From: Mytilinidion resinicola | Taxonomy: Eukaryota; Ascomycota; Dothideomycetes; Mytilinidiales; Mytilinidiaceae | DNA: 64,000 nt | Direction: 5' to 3' | Assembly (NCBI RefSeq): GCF_010093595.1 | Contig: NW_022985470.1 | Span: 380,506 to 444,505, forward strand | In this document: positions 1-11,900 of the stretch, piece by piece | Position numbering within the stretch: the first letter of the stretch is position 1 | How the letters are laid out: the number at the start of each line of letters is the position of its first letter | Notes under the pieces: generated by a model | What the model saw: the letters and a program-made list of their open reading frames with translations, nothing else | Databases searched by the model: none | Told to the model about the DNA's origin: nothing | Program-made: the position numbers and the translations under genes

Positions 1-6
1 ACCACA

Positions 7-1262
7 ATGGAGAGCACATGGAATTTGTCTACCCCAATCGATTCGGTTCTCTTTAGCAACCACATGCTGATTCCTATGGGACCAATCAGAGATAGTCCAA
101 TTGAGGTTGCGGACACCAAGACACAACCATCATGCGATGAGACTCCTCTTCCAGAGAGCTTAGCCAAATCAACACTCCCTCAACGCCAAGTCCCATCGAG
201 CCATGAACTCGAGACTTCCGAAAACTTGGAAGTTGACGAGATGCAAAACGAGGCACCAGACAGGTTGCAAAACGAACCTCGAAACAAATTGCGAGAGGAT
301 CCGCAAGACGAGCCACAAACCGACGCTTCTAAGAACAACCAAGGTCTTCGAACCGCTGCTGGAGAACTCCCTCTCAAGTCAGTCGCCGAGATCATTGCCA
401 AGATCAGAACCCCAATAGGAAGTAACACCTTCCAAGGTAGGCTGAGGAACCAGTTCGGACCCAACCTCCACAGCATTATCTACGCCCTGCGCTCGGCTCT
501 CTTCCTAGTGCGATCCTCGCTCGAGATCATCAAGCATGGCCTCAACAAGGACCACCTATTGACAGCTACGATCCTTACTCGTGAGGGCGACACGATGACC
601 GACAATCAACACATCGCACTAGACTGCGTTGTTCGGCGTATGACCTCGCTGTCTGAGATTGGGCGAGATGTCCTTGGCAAGAGCATATGGGCCCACCTAC
701 TGGATGTTACCCATTACGCAGGTTCGTTCTGGCCAACCCTATACGGGAATTTGGCAAGATTGCACTACCAGCGTTGCACCAACGCGCATGAGTACTTGGC
801 TGGGGACAAGCATCCGGCGGACTTCATCAGAAGCTATGGGGCCGTCTCGATAACTACCCGTTGTTGGAGGCTGAGCTAGAGAACGCCGTCGAGGTACTGG
901 AAGACTTTATTCCGGATCTTCAGGCCCTGTGGGAGGCAGATGGTTGGCTACTCGGTGAAGCGGGCAACCGGTCGTTCTTCATAAAGCCTCCAGAGCCCAC
1001 GCCCCCAACACCGCCTGAATCGGATTATGATTGGGAGGTAGTGGTTCCGCGGGAGCCTGCTGCGGCGTCTGAGCATGATTCCATGGAGCAAGATTCTGTG
1101 GAGCACGATGCTCCGGAGCTGATTCCATACCCTCCACCCAGCTGGCGACGGCGCGTGTTCGACTTCGTGATGAGGAGCGGGTGGATCCGTCGGAGGGTCG
1201 AAAAGCTCATGTGGTTTCTCTATGAGTGGATCTATGAGAATGGTGAGCTAGATCAGGTTTAG
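7..1262 (+). CDS. Unknown acidic protein, reading frame switches near position 830
   Basis: I do not recognise this protein. The ATG at 7 sits in a good fungal start context (CCACAATGG). The first frame (7-879) gives a Gln/Glu/Asn-rich region (residues about 40-115), then a more hydrophobic helical part (LRSALFLVRSSLEIIKHG). Coding character then continues in another frame, open from 792 to 1262 (KLWGRLDNYPLLEAELENAV and onward), through an acidic Pro/Glu stretch to a basic and aromatic C-terminus ending at 1262. The two frames overlap around 800-870. I found no donor/acceptor pair that joins them in phase, so either a single-base indel (mutation or assembly error) or an unusual intron links them. 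If joined, the protein would be about 415 residues. No signal peptide or known domain was seen. The gene may extend left of the window if the first ATG is not the start. Confidence 0.5.
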
Positions 1263-2934
1263 TAGGGTACAGAGAATTACAGGGACGAAGTTTAAAGGGC
1301 TTGCTACTAGGGAACTAGACTCACGGCGTGGGTAGAAGGCAGAGTACGTCTAACAGGATCAGCAGTGGCTGAGATTGATGACCTACGCGAAGTCAAGCGG
1401 TCGAAGATTAATATTGGTAGGCTAGCGGAAGGTCAGCTCTGAATAACCTGGATCTAGAGCCCCTACGAATCAAACCAGAAGCCCCTATTTTCTACGCATA
1501 ATACTAACTATAACCATGTAATCACGTGAACCAAACCTGACCCTTATGTGCCAAGCCACAAAACCAGCCGCTTGACTTCCCTCCACACGTGACCTGCACC
1601 CCTTTCCCTGCTCCCCGCTCTCCCTTTCCTCCCCTATAAAACCCCACCCCCCCAAACCTAAAAACTCTCAGACAGGCGATCCGGAGTTGACTTTCAGACC
1701 CTCTGCTCCCCCCTGCCCCATGGGAGACGGAGACGAGAGGAGGTTTGATACATCAAGCAACAGCGATCCTGGTGCTTGCGATGGATCAAAATCCTGCGAT
1801 TCTTCGTCCAATGGAGATCTGTGGACGAAGAAAACCGATCAAGAAACCTTTCGATGGAGTGGGCGGAGGAGTAAAACCAACTTCGTCAGCTTCCTACGGG
1901 GCGGGTGGTTGGGAGTAAAAACAGACAGAGCGACGATGAATGGAGCGGGTGGAGGAGTAAAACCGAGCAAGGAATCCCCCGATGGAGTGGGTGGTTGGGC
2001 GTTGGGAAGGGGGTAAATGGGGGCGGTGATGAAGAGCGGGATCTGTTAGACGTGGTGACTGAATTTATTACTTCATGGAATGGCGATTGCGTTTACGCAC
2101 TAACAATAACTAGCAGTCACTGGTATTTCAGATACTAGAGAGGTATACGACTCTACACTGATGCAGTAAATCACCACTAGAAACTACCAATGAACCGTCA
2201 GAGGCTCCTCCACCACCGACTCCACACATCCGCTAGCTCGCCCTCAATTTTGAAAACTATACGGCTTTCTATCGTATGACATGTTATCTCGATTTTCAAC
2301 CATCGCAAAGTGCCAGGTCGAGTTTTTAAACAGCTTCACAATCCCAACTATCCACTGTGGAGGAAAAGACGGACGCGATGGTGTCATATAGTTTACTTAG
2401 GATTGGGGAGCGTGAGAGGCACGTGAGAGATGCTGCACGTGTTGTGAGGTGCGTATGTAATGCTTTTTAGGGCGTTTCCGGGGTTTATGTCTTAGCCCTT
2501 GGTTGGGTACCGCCGGCTTCATGTTAGTCTGTCACGCTATCAAGACTAGCGGCGAGTTGTCTAGTGTACCTCCAACATACTCGTCGCACGGATCAGCTAA
2601 GGCATCCCCGTATGCAAGACTCTCCAACTTCAGAAGACTACGGGTCGTGGGAACACGCAACTCGATATGTGAAGGAATAATATATATACATAGAATCCCG
2701 AAAATAACTTCAGCCACTTTTATAACCAACAATTAATTCTTTCCACCTCCTGCGCATTCTGTCCACCTCTCCACTCTATTCCTTCCCAACCCCCCCCCCC
2801 CCTCGCTCATCCTCCGTCCCCCCTGTCCCATCCCCTACTCACTCCCCACTCGTAAAAATCTTATTCACACAACACACCAAATCTACCCGTCGTTATCAAA
2901 TCAGCAATAGCCCCCTACACCACAAGTCAAAAAA
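1263..2934. other. Intergenic, with promoter-like block and degenerate GGAGTGGGYGGAGG repeat
   Basis: No convincing gene. A CACGTG element (about 1586) and a TATA box at 1635-1640 in a C-rich context look like a plus-strand core promoter. It leads into a 109-codon open frame (1687-2016) made largely of a degenerate repeat of the type GATGGAGYGGGYGGAGGAG (about 1852-1996). That frame has no domain and is probably not translated. A C-run (11 C) lies near 2791. The stretch 2017-2900 shows nothing I can name. Confidence 0.45.
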
Positions 2935-3909
2935 TTAGCAAAACATCCACGTACATTCCGTTCCAGTCTTCCCCCTGCAGCTCCCCGGCGCACTCGTGGG
3001 TTGCGGGCCTCCAGCGAACGCCGTCACAGTGACGGTCACAGTAGCAGCGGGGGCGGGGCAGCTCGCGCCCGCAGCAGGGACAGTCGCGGCTGCGGATAAG
3101 GCTGGGAGGGGTGAGGGGGTTAGATGGGGTGGTGGACTCGATTGGGGGACGAGGAGGGGAGATTTGGTGCAGGGGATGGATGAGGCGGGGATGGGGGGAG
3201 TTAAGGGAGCGGAGGGGGATGGGATACAAGGGGTTTTTGAGGGGGAGCTTTCCTCGGGGACAGAGGAGGGTTTGGGAATACATGATGTCTTGAAAGTGGA
3301 AGGGGGAGTAGTGGGTTTAGTGCAGGGTGTTTTGGAAGAGAGGGGTGGGCCTGCTGCTGCGCTGCTGCTTCCGCCACCACTTTGTGCGCTACTGGACCCC
3401 GCGACGCCGCTGCTCGGGCTTGGGGGGCTGGGAGGGGAGGATTCAGACGTACCAGCCGGAGGGGCGGGCGCGGAGGTCGCCGTGATCAGTGTCGAGGGCG
3501 CCGATTGGGCGGGCGACGCGGTGGGCGTGACAGCTGCGGACGAGGCGGCTGGCGTGGCGGTTGCGACGCAGGCGCACACGGCGCTGGCGGAGGCTTGCAC
3601 GCTCAGTGCGCTCGCGATGCCGCAACCGCTGATGACGCAGGCCTGGGCGGAGGCTTGGAGCTGCGCGCTGCTCACGCACTGGCATTTGAAGTTGTCTGCG
3701 CCGCAGCCGATGGCGGAGCCGGCGGAGAGGAGGCAGGTTTGCTGGGGTTGGGGGTGTTAGTGACGGTTGGCGAGGAGGGAGTGGTGAGAGGGAGGGCTTC
3801 GTACACCGCAGGCTGGGATGTTGGCGGCCACGGAGGCACACTGTGCTTGTGCCGCAGCTGAGGAGGCGAAGGCCAAGGCGAGGGCTGCAATAATGGTGAA
3901 AGACTTCAT
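2935..3909 (-). CDS. Secreted CFEM-domain protein with Ser/Pro-rich tail
   Basis: Minus strand, two exons: 3909-3805 and 3741-2935, joined over a 63-bp intron (3742-3804; donor GTACGA, branch CACTAAC, acceptor CCCCAG), giving about 303 residues. Residues 1-20 form a signal peptide (MKSFTIIAALALAFASSAAA). The CFEM domain follows with its eight Cys at 34, 38, 48, 55, 57, 70, 75 and 91, and an Asp at 51 in the position that binds haem iron in characterised CFEM proteins (family knowledge). CFEM proteins are secreted or cell-wall anchored and act in haem/iron uptake or as effectors. From about residue 97 the protein becomes a Ser/Pro/Thr/Ala tail with repeated SKTPC-like motifs. It ends in CTWMFC, not in a hydrophobic GPI signal, so it is probably secreted unless further splicing changes the tail. 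Exon 1 to residue 95 is firm; the far tail is less certain. Confidence 0.8.
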
Positions 3910-4002
3910 GTTGAGAATTTGATTGCTGCGAGATTGAAGGCAAGCTGGAAACGTAGAGAGAAAGTGCTGGCTGCTTGTTCCTTCGTTGCGGCCATCTCAA
4001 CT

Positions 4003-4012
4003 CCTTATATAC
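4003..4012 (-). promoter_or_regulatory. TATA box of the CFEM gene
   Basis: ATATAAGGAG on the minus strand, about 95 bases upstream of the CFEM start codon at 3909, a usual distance for a fungal TATA promoter. Confidence 0.45.
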
Positions 4013-5409
4013 CCGTTCGTGAGCCTATCCTCCTTTTCTCATGCCTCGGCCAATATTGGGCCCCAAGAGTTCCGATTCGCCATTCAGTCAAGAAAGGAGT
4101 CCTTCTGCGCTGTGCCGCAGTGATACGGTTTCTTTCGGTTGCACAAAACGACCGAAAGGCCTCCAAGGCCCAGTGATATTCAATCACATGGAAACTAATA
4201 CGGTGCACTTATGAACTCACGTAATAAGAACGTCTCACAAGCCAATTGAAAGAGGAACGTTGACGCAGGCCTAGCCCAGAGGAATCGAGTGATGTAAGTC
4301 TAAAGCAAGTAGATTCTTTGGACACGAGGAAGAATATAGATTGCATAACCTAAAAGAGTAATGCCCAGCCTCAACCTGGATGGTTCTCCGTACCCCAGAA
4401 TATTCCCCGGACGGAACGGCTGCGGGGAATGCTTGTCGCCAGGAACGGGGCACGGACGGCGTAGACCCTGGCTCGCCGCGGCTCGAGGGAATAGTGTAGA
4501 CTCTATCATGTGAAACAATCAACCATGAGAGATGCCCGCAGGTATGGTTGTTCACATGCAAGCTTCGGGAAACTTCAGATTCTCCATCTCGGTACACCAT
4601 TGGAGTGGCTGACAGAGGTCGAAACAGGCGTCGAAGACTCATCCTTCATACTATTTCTGGCTTTGAACTCCGTAAAAAATACGATAGGGTTCTGTGGACT
4701 TCGGTTTATCGCGAAGAGGCGTCATTTAGAGTGAACAGTTGGTCCTTGAGATCAATCGCAGCGTTAGAGTAAAGATGCATTATTAGCGGGAGGCACGGCT
4801 CGGCGTAAGGTCGCCTGCTATGGCACCGTCGATAGCGTGGCTAGGAGTAGTGGTACGACAAGGAGACTAAATGCCGAGAGACAAAATGAGGAGGTGGTAC
4901 CAGTCGACTAGGTCAGCCCTTGGGCAACGGTAGTTGCTGGTTGCAAGGGCATCGCTGAATCGACGGAGAGTAGAACGAACGAGCTCGAAAATGAAGTCGC
5001 AACTCTAGGGAAGTGGACAGCCTCTCTAATTATTATATAGAATAAGATGTCGACATTTCGGACGCATATGATGATAGCGTACGAGCTCGGGGAGTGGGCG
5101 AGATGGATATGAGCGTGACGGTTCCAAAGGTTGCGGTTAATAAAGGGGGAGTGGGGCTACGACGCTAATACTAAGCGGACTGCTGTCACGTGCATTAACC
5201 GTTAAATATGTCATCTAGATGTTCGAGTGCGTATGAATGGATTTTTTCAAGTGTATCATCCCATATTTCGGTAGATTTCAACTGCATGCTCAGTAGGAAA
5301 CATAATAATCACAGTCTATCGCTTAGAACATCAGACAAACCCTCGCAAATACTACCCCATACGAAAACTCGCAAACTGTCAACCGCCACACTCCCCATCC
5401 TCCTCTTCC
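4013..5409. other. Intergenic; no supported gene
   Basis: Between the CFEM promoter and the 3' end of the GRDP-like gene. Only short overlapping open frames (70-120 codons around 4270-4770) without codon-level or domain support. Nothing else recognised. Confidence 0.4.
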
Positions 5410-7818
5410 TCAATCTCCTCCACCTCCACATCCCCCTCCACAGCTTCCACAACCCCCAGCCGCGTCCCCATGTCCACCGCAAGCGCTCGCACAAGCTGGC
5501 CCAGCATCACCGGCACAGCTCCCAAGACTAATTGTGCCTCCACAAGTCCCCGCCACGCATCCACCCCCGCCCCCGGGCCTATTCTCCGCCTGCGTCGGGT
5601 CCGTACAATAGGCGCCTTCGCCGACCGTAGGATCTGCGACATACGGGCCATAGTACTCAACATACATCGGCATGCCGTACGGCGAATAGACATACTCGCC
5701 CTCATCCCTGTTCGGCGGCTCCGTCCCCTTCTTCTGCGCAGCCTTGCACACTTTGGCGTAGCCCTTGTCGTTGTCGTGTAACAGCTTTGGCCGCTGCTCG
5801 AAGCCGTCGGCGGACCATTTGATAGCGTTGTGCGTCGAGATATGCGGCCCGTTGACGACATCGGTAGGCTGGCGCGTGCGGTAGATGCCGACCTCCCACA
5901 GTCTCGCTCTAGCGAGAGGGTTCAGCTTTGACACGATGGAGAGGCGTTGGGATTCGCGGGTGGACTCGCAGTACCAGCACGAGCACTCGGAGTACGGCTT
6001 CCCGTATTTCCTTTCGTACGCGTTGCAGGTCCATTTGAAGAAGGTGGAGAGATCGCCTTCAGGGATCTTGTCGTCGTGGTTGACGAATTTCTTGGTCTCG
6101 TAGACGGTGTAGATGTAGTAGGTTCTCGGATTGAGCTGGTGTGTATGCCAGGCTAAGTCGACGTCGAGGGTGGGCACGGCTGTCCTTTTGGGGTTGTCTT
6201 TGATGAGGCCGATGAAGCGGTGGTATTTGAGAATTGAGCGGTCCATGGTTGCGATTATGGCGGGGGAGTGGTACCAGTCGATTTTGTACATCTTTTGTAC
6301 GAATGTGCCTTGGCGGATGACGGCGCCGATAAGATCAATGCCAAATCGCGAAGAGTTGTCCCAGTACTGCGCCATCATCCGCCGGATTGCATTCTTCGAT
6401 TTCTTGGAGATGAAGTCGGGCTTGCTTTGGTCTGCGTTCACAACGCTTATTTCCGAGGAGTTGGCCATGATAGATTCGATGCGGGACTTGACATTCTCCA
6501 TTGTGAGCTCTGGGTCTGCTTTGAACGAGAATCGGAAATCGGGCAGCTGCTCCACTATGCGATTCGGGAAGAAGAGGTCGTGGTTACCCAGTTTCTTCTT
6601 TTCTTCGACTAGTTCTGGTGTCCCGTCCAAGCCAAGGATCGTACCTGGCATAGGCCGTTTCTGCGATAGCAGGGCATTGCAGTCATCTATAAATTTTGCG
6701 ACGCGTAGCTTTTCGTGCGTCACGGTCAAGTGACATGAATGACAAGTTTCGGAGAACCCGTTACCTGCAAAACCTGAGTCATGGCTCATGAAGGTCTTGA
6801 AAGACTGATCATTTAGAAGTAATTCCGCGGGAGGCTGCGTCCATGGCACGTGGAGTGTCGTAGAACAATTGGGGCAAGCAATCTCTTTTTCGTTCGGACC
6901 GTCGATGTTGTCCCAGGTGATCCCAGTATCTTTCTCGAAGTTGATCTTCTGAATTGCTGGCACAGTAAAGACAAACGTGTCTCCGTTGATTCGTTTGTGA
7001 ACTTGTTCCCAAGGGAACGGGGTTGTGTAGAGGTCTTGTCTCGATAGACGCATGCAGTCCTCGAGGTACACTCTTGGATTTAACATGTACGCATGCCAGA
7101 CCATTAGGATGTCTGCATCAATCGTTAGCTTTATCGTCAGGAGCCTTCAAGAAGAAAACGTACCGAGTGGGGGTAGCTTTTCTCCGATCCCTAGTGGCTG
7201 TCTAGAGACCGGAAATGTGCGTGGATTCTGAGTAGACGGAGAGGTTTCGACTACGAATTCGAAATCTGTAGTTTTCAAGGTAGGTTTCCCGTGTGGTTCG
7301 CTCGTGTCATACTCGCCGGCATTCTTCTCGCCTGAAGTCTTTGGTAGCGAACCCCACCATTTCTCGAACCGATCGGCTGCTCTTGTAACGTAGATGGCCC
7401 ATCGTTTTTCTTTCAACCATTCGGCATTACGAGTGCGATCAGGCCCATCTGTCGCACCGGGGTCATTGATACCAAAGACACCTTCGAAGTTGCCAACTTC
7501 GTACCTCAGTCGATGGAATGCATTTAGAAGCCTTAAATGTGCTACGCACTCGGATGAAGTCGGAATCCCTAGAGGACTGAGGGTAAAGTCGAGGGTTTCA
7601 AATTGAAAATCGGAAGATCCGGTAGTGTCAGAATATGCCGGCGGATCTGCTGGAGGCGGCGGCGGCGGCGGCGGCGACGGCTCGGTTCGCGATCCTGACT
7701 TCGACGAGGTTTCCGAGCCAATCGAAAGACTCTTCAAGTGGGAAGAACTCATGTTTGCGATGGAGAGGAAGATGAATATTGCGATATTTCGAAGTCGCGA
7801 AGTCGTTGATATACTCAA
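5410..7818 (-). CDS. Glycine-rich domain-containing (GRDP-like) protein
   Basis: Minus strand, exon 1 7818-7164 and exon 2 7112-5410, with a 51-bp intron (7113-7163; donor GTACGT, branch GCTAAC, acceptor TGCAG). About 785 residues. The splice restores the family motif PPLDILMVWHAYMLNPRVY. A second copy of the His motif, LAWHTHQLNP, lies at about residues 538-547. Between them are Cys pairs (CPNC, CHSCH). The last 55 residues are a Gly/Cys-rich tail (GGCGSCGGGCGGGG). This order (two W-H-x-LNP blocks, then a Gly-rich end) is the hallmark of the GRDP-like/DUF1399 family; the molecular function is not established in fungi. The N-terminus has a short hydrophobic stretch and a poly-Pro run; an inner Met (MSSSHLKS, near 7752) is an alternative start that would remove the hydrophobic part. 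Confidence 0.85.
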
Positions 7819-8917
7819 TCTAAGGGAGTAATGGCGGCCTGCTCACGCCGTCAGGCTGCGCCGATAATGATGGATTGGGAGACTGCGCCACCCTCATCTC
7901 CCTTACACCTGCATACCGATGGCCCTATCTGGGATAAAGCCTCGCCAGTTAGGCTGTTTGTGGCTAGTATGTGTGGCTAGGTAGGCAAGCTTCTGGCGAA
8001 CGAAAACAAGCTCTTGGAGCACGAGCGTGTGTCCAGCCACTCATCTGCGACATGGGTGCATATCACTTGCGATTGTCTGACTCCAGATCCGCAGCGTTGA
8101 CACGTCGAGGACATTTGTAGAGGACCTAAAGGCGCCATCAACAGTGTCAGTCTCAATCCCCGAGATTGCGGGCATTGTTACTCGTATTGCCGCCGTGGCC
8201 CCCCAAAAAGAGAGACTCAGCCAGCATCGTTCCTAAATCATCTCAAATACCTGCAAAGAACGGCTGGAGATCTTCAAGACACCAACAACATGGCAGCGTG
8301 AGTAGCATAATTAGTTGATATAGAGTATATAAGTAAAAGATGTATTTGCAAGAGAAGCTAGGAGATTGACGATATTTGTACCGATATTCTATTTTACAAA
8401 AGACAAAGGCGATGTCCTTCAGCCCTCGTGTAAGCTCGCACTCACTCCAGGCAAAATCATGGAACAACTGCGGCCAGTGAGTTGTTACAGAAGGAAGGGT
8501 GATTGATGCTGAGCGGGAAGGTGAATGAGGCTGAAGCTGAAGAAAGTCGGGAGGTCTGACGCTAGACTGGATGAGTCTGCAAGCGGTGGCAGAATCGATG
8601 TCGTAGCGACGACAAAACACCATGAGCCGCATCGCGGGGTCTCTCCCCACTCTCCGAACGGCCACCTTCGGCTTTTGCAAGATCGGTCGGCTTATTGTGT
8701 AGACAACCACGGCTTTTTCTACTGCATTAATTCTATCTCTAATAAGCCTATTCAGACTTCAAGAGTGGTGAAACGCGTCGGAGTAGCTATTTCGACCGAC
8801 GTCAGCCTAAGGCCTTCTTAATAGTCACTCTCATGATCATCACTCGTAGTTAAACTATTGCTCTCTCCTTCTCATAGCTTTACGCGTCCCTACTCATACA
8901 GCACTTACTCTAGCATC
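7819..8917. other. Divergent intergenic region between GRDP-like and 5-oxoprolinase genes
   Basis: Must hold the promoters of both flanking genes. A 155-codon minus-strand open frame (8710-8243) has no domain and ends in a Cys/Leu-rich stretch; I do not support it as a gene. No other structure recognised. Confidence 0.4.
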
Positions 8918-11900
8918 ATGGGTTCGGCCTCAGTACCGGAGCGGGGAATCCGCATAGCGATCGATGCAAGTACAACGCCACAGCCTTCTTGATGTAGCTA
9001 ACATTATACAGAGGGGTGGAACCTTTACCGATTGCGTAGGGAACCCCGGAACCGGGAAGATGGAAGATGATATCGTCATCAAGCTCCTCTCAGTAGATCC
9101 CTCCAACTACGACGACGCTCCCCTCGAAGGCATCCGACGCCTCCTCTCCAAGTTCACGGGCAAAGACATACCCCGTGGCGAGCCATTGGATACTTCTAAG
9201 ATCGAGAGCATACGAATGGGAACAACCGTGGCCACCAATGCGTTGCTGGAACGGAAGGGCGAGGATATTGCGCTGGTAGTCACAAATGGCTTCAAGGATT
9301 GCTTAGCAATTGGGAACCAGTCCCGGCCAAATATCTTCGCGTTGAATATCCAGAAGCCTGAGGTGCTGTATAAAAAGGTTGTGGAAATTGACGAGCGAGT
9401 CACGTTGGAGGACTACGCGGAAGATCCGGAAAGAAACGAGACGAGAGCAGAGCCAATTGAGAAGGCTGGACGGGACGCCGACCTGGTACGAGGAATGTCC
9501 GGCGAAGCTGTGCGGATACTACAACGGCCACAAGAGGAGACGATCCGGAAACAATTGCAAGAGGTCTACGATTCCGGCTTGAAGAGCATCGCTGTATGTT
9601 TAATGCATGGCTACACGTTCCCGAATCATGAAGCTCTCATAGGAAAGGTTGCCAAGGAGATTGGTTTCGAGCATGTTAGCTTATCACACGAATTGATGCC
9701 GATGATTAAGTTGGTACCTCGGACTACATCCGCTTGCGCCGATGCCTACCTTACTCCAGCTATCAAGAAGTACATCTCAGGATTTGAGGCTGGGTTCGAA
9801 GGTGGACTAGGTTCTGAGAGCGTGAAGCACGAAAAGGGTTCGAAGGCAGCCAGATGTGAATTCATGCAATCCGATGGCGGCTTGGTCGATGTCAAAAGCT
9901 TTTCCGGTCTACGTGCGATTCTTTCCGGACCTGCTGGCGGAGTCGTTGGATATGCACTCACGTCATACGATCCAGAAACCAAGATTCCAGTCATTGGATT
10001 TGACATGGGAGGTACGAGCACAGACGTCAGTAGGTACGGCTCCGGAAGGTATGATCACGTGTTCGAGACAACCACTGCCGGGGTAACCATCCAGTCTCCG
10101 CAGCTCGATATCAATACCGTGGCTGCGGGAGGAGGGTCGAGACTCTTTTGGAGGAACGGACTATTCGTCGTGGGTCCCGAATCAGCTAGTGCCCATCCTG
10201 GACCAGCTTGCTACCGAAAAGGTGGCCCTCTGACAATTACTGATGCTAACCTCTTCCTCGGGCGCCTTCTCCCAGATTTCTTCCCAAAGATCTTTGGCAA
10301 GAACGAGAATGAAGGACTTGATGCTGAGGCGAGCGAGAAACTGTTCAAAGAGCTGGCAGCTGATATCAATAAAGAGGTTTCTGGAGGAAACAAGGATAAA
10401 GAGATGTCCCTCGATGAAGTAGCCTATGGATTTATCAAAATTGCGAATGAGACCATGACTCGACCTATTCGATCATTGACGGAAGCCAGAGGCCACGATA
10501 CCTCAAAGCATAGACTCGCTACCTTCGGAGGCGCCGGAGGCCAGCACGCAGTTGCAATTGCCGAAGCTCTCGGCATATCTCAGATCCTGATCCACAGGTA
10601 CTCATCGGTTCTCTCAGCCTACGGAATGGCCTTGGCAGATGTCGTGGATGAACGTCAGGAACCGGAATCGAAGGTCTGGTCGGATGATAAAGACGTTCGT
10701 GAATATCTCCAGAAGAAGATGACAGATCTGAAGGCGAAGTCCACAGCCACGTTGAATGATCAAGGATTTGAGGGCGCCAACATTCAATTCGAGGAATATC
10801 TTAATGTACGATATCGAGGAACTGAGTCGGCATTGATGATAATCAAGCCAACGAAAGAGGAGGCGGAGAAGGAATTTGGTGGCGATGAATGGGCATTTGG
10901 GAAGGCTTTCGTCAAACAGCATGAACAAGAATTTGGCTTCACGCTACCAGATCGGGATATCATTATTGATGATGTCCGAGCTCGTGGTATCGGAATGACC
11001 TTTGAGGGTCTGGAGAAAACGGTCGATCAACAGCTCAAAGAAATTAAGCTGAAGGACCTGCACAAAGGCGAAAAACAATACTCTACCAGCCAGGTATATT
11101 TCGAAGGCGGTCGCCAAGAAACACCTATATACAAGCTCGAGGACATCGCGGTCGGCGACCGGATCAAAGGTCCTGCAATAATTGCCGATGGCACTCAGAC
11201 TATCGTTGTAACCCCCGGCGCATCCGCACTACTGATCAATACACACGTCGTCATCAACCTCGGCGAAAGTGATGGACAGGACAAGAAAGTGGACACGAAA
11301 GAGGTGGATCCGATCATGCTGAGTATCTTTGCTCATCGATTCATGGCAATTGCGGAACAGATGGGACGCGCATTACAGAAGACTAGCGTGAGCACGAACG
11401 TGAAAGAGCGGCTCGATTACTCTTGCGCCCTCTTCGACTATGAAGGCGGTCTTGTTGCCAATGGTGAGTATCAAGCCGATGATACTGTCGCAATGCTAAC
11501 CTCTAGAAGCTCCGCATTTACCCGTTCATCTTGGTAGCATGTCAACATGCGTCAAGAAACAAGCCGAGATCTGGAAAGGGAAACTCAAGCGCGGAGATGT
11601 CATCGTATCCAACCATCCCATGTTCGGAGGCACCCACCTCCCGGATATCACGGTGATCACCCCAGCCTTCTCCGGCGACAAAATTATCTTCTATGTCGCA
11701 TCACGTGCCCATCACGCGGATATCGGTGGTATCCTACCCGGCTCCATGCCTCCACACTCGCGCGAACTCTTCCAAGAAGGTGCAGCCATCAAGTCCGAAA
11801 AGCTCGTCTCGGAGGGCCATTTCAACGAGGAGCGGATAATAGAGCTGCTTCACAAGGAACCCGCGCAGTATCCCGGATGCAGTGGGACGAGATGCTTGGC

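Noticed and set aside
722..771. 50-bp intron as the link in the first gene
   Set aside because: The phase fits, but the resulting frame meets TGA at 789-791.
792..830. 39-bp intron as the link between the two frames of the first gene
   Set aside because: Its length is a multiple of three and cannot change the frame; no branch point.
2996..3760. 254-codon plus-strand frame rich in Gly/Ala
   Set aside because: Opposite strand of the CFEM gene, which has a signal peptide, a proper intron and a full Cys pattern.
8243..8710. 155-codon minus frame upstream of 5-oxoprolinase
   Set aside because: No domain, no promoter or splice support; kept only as a remark.
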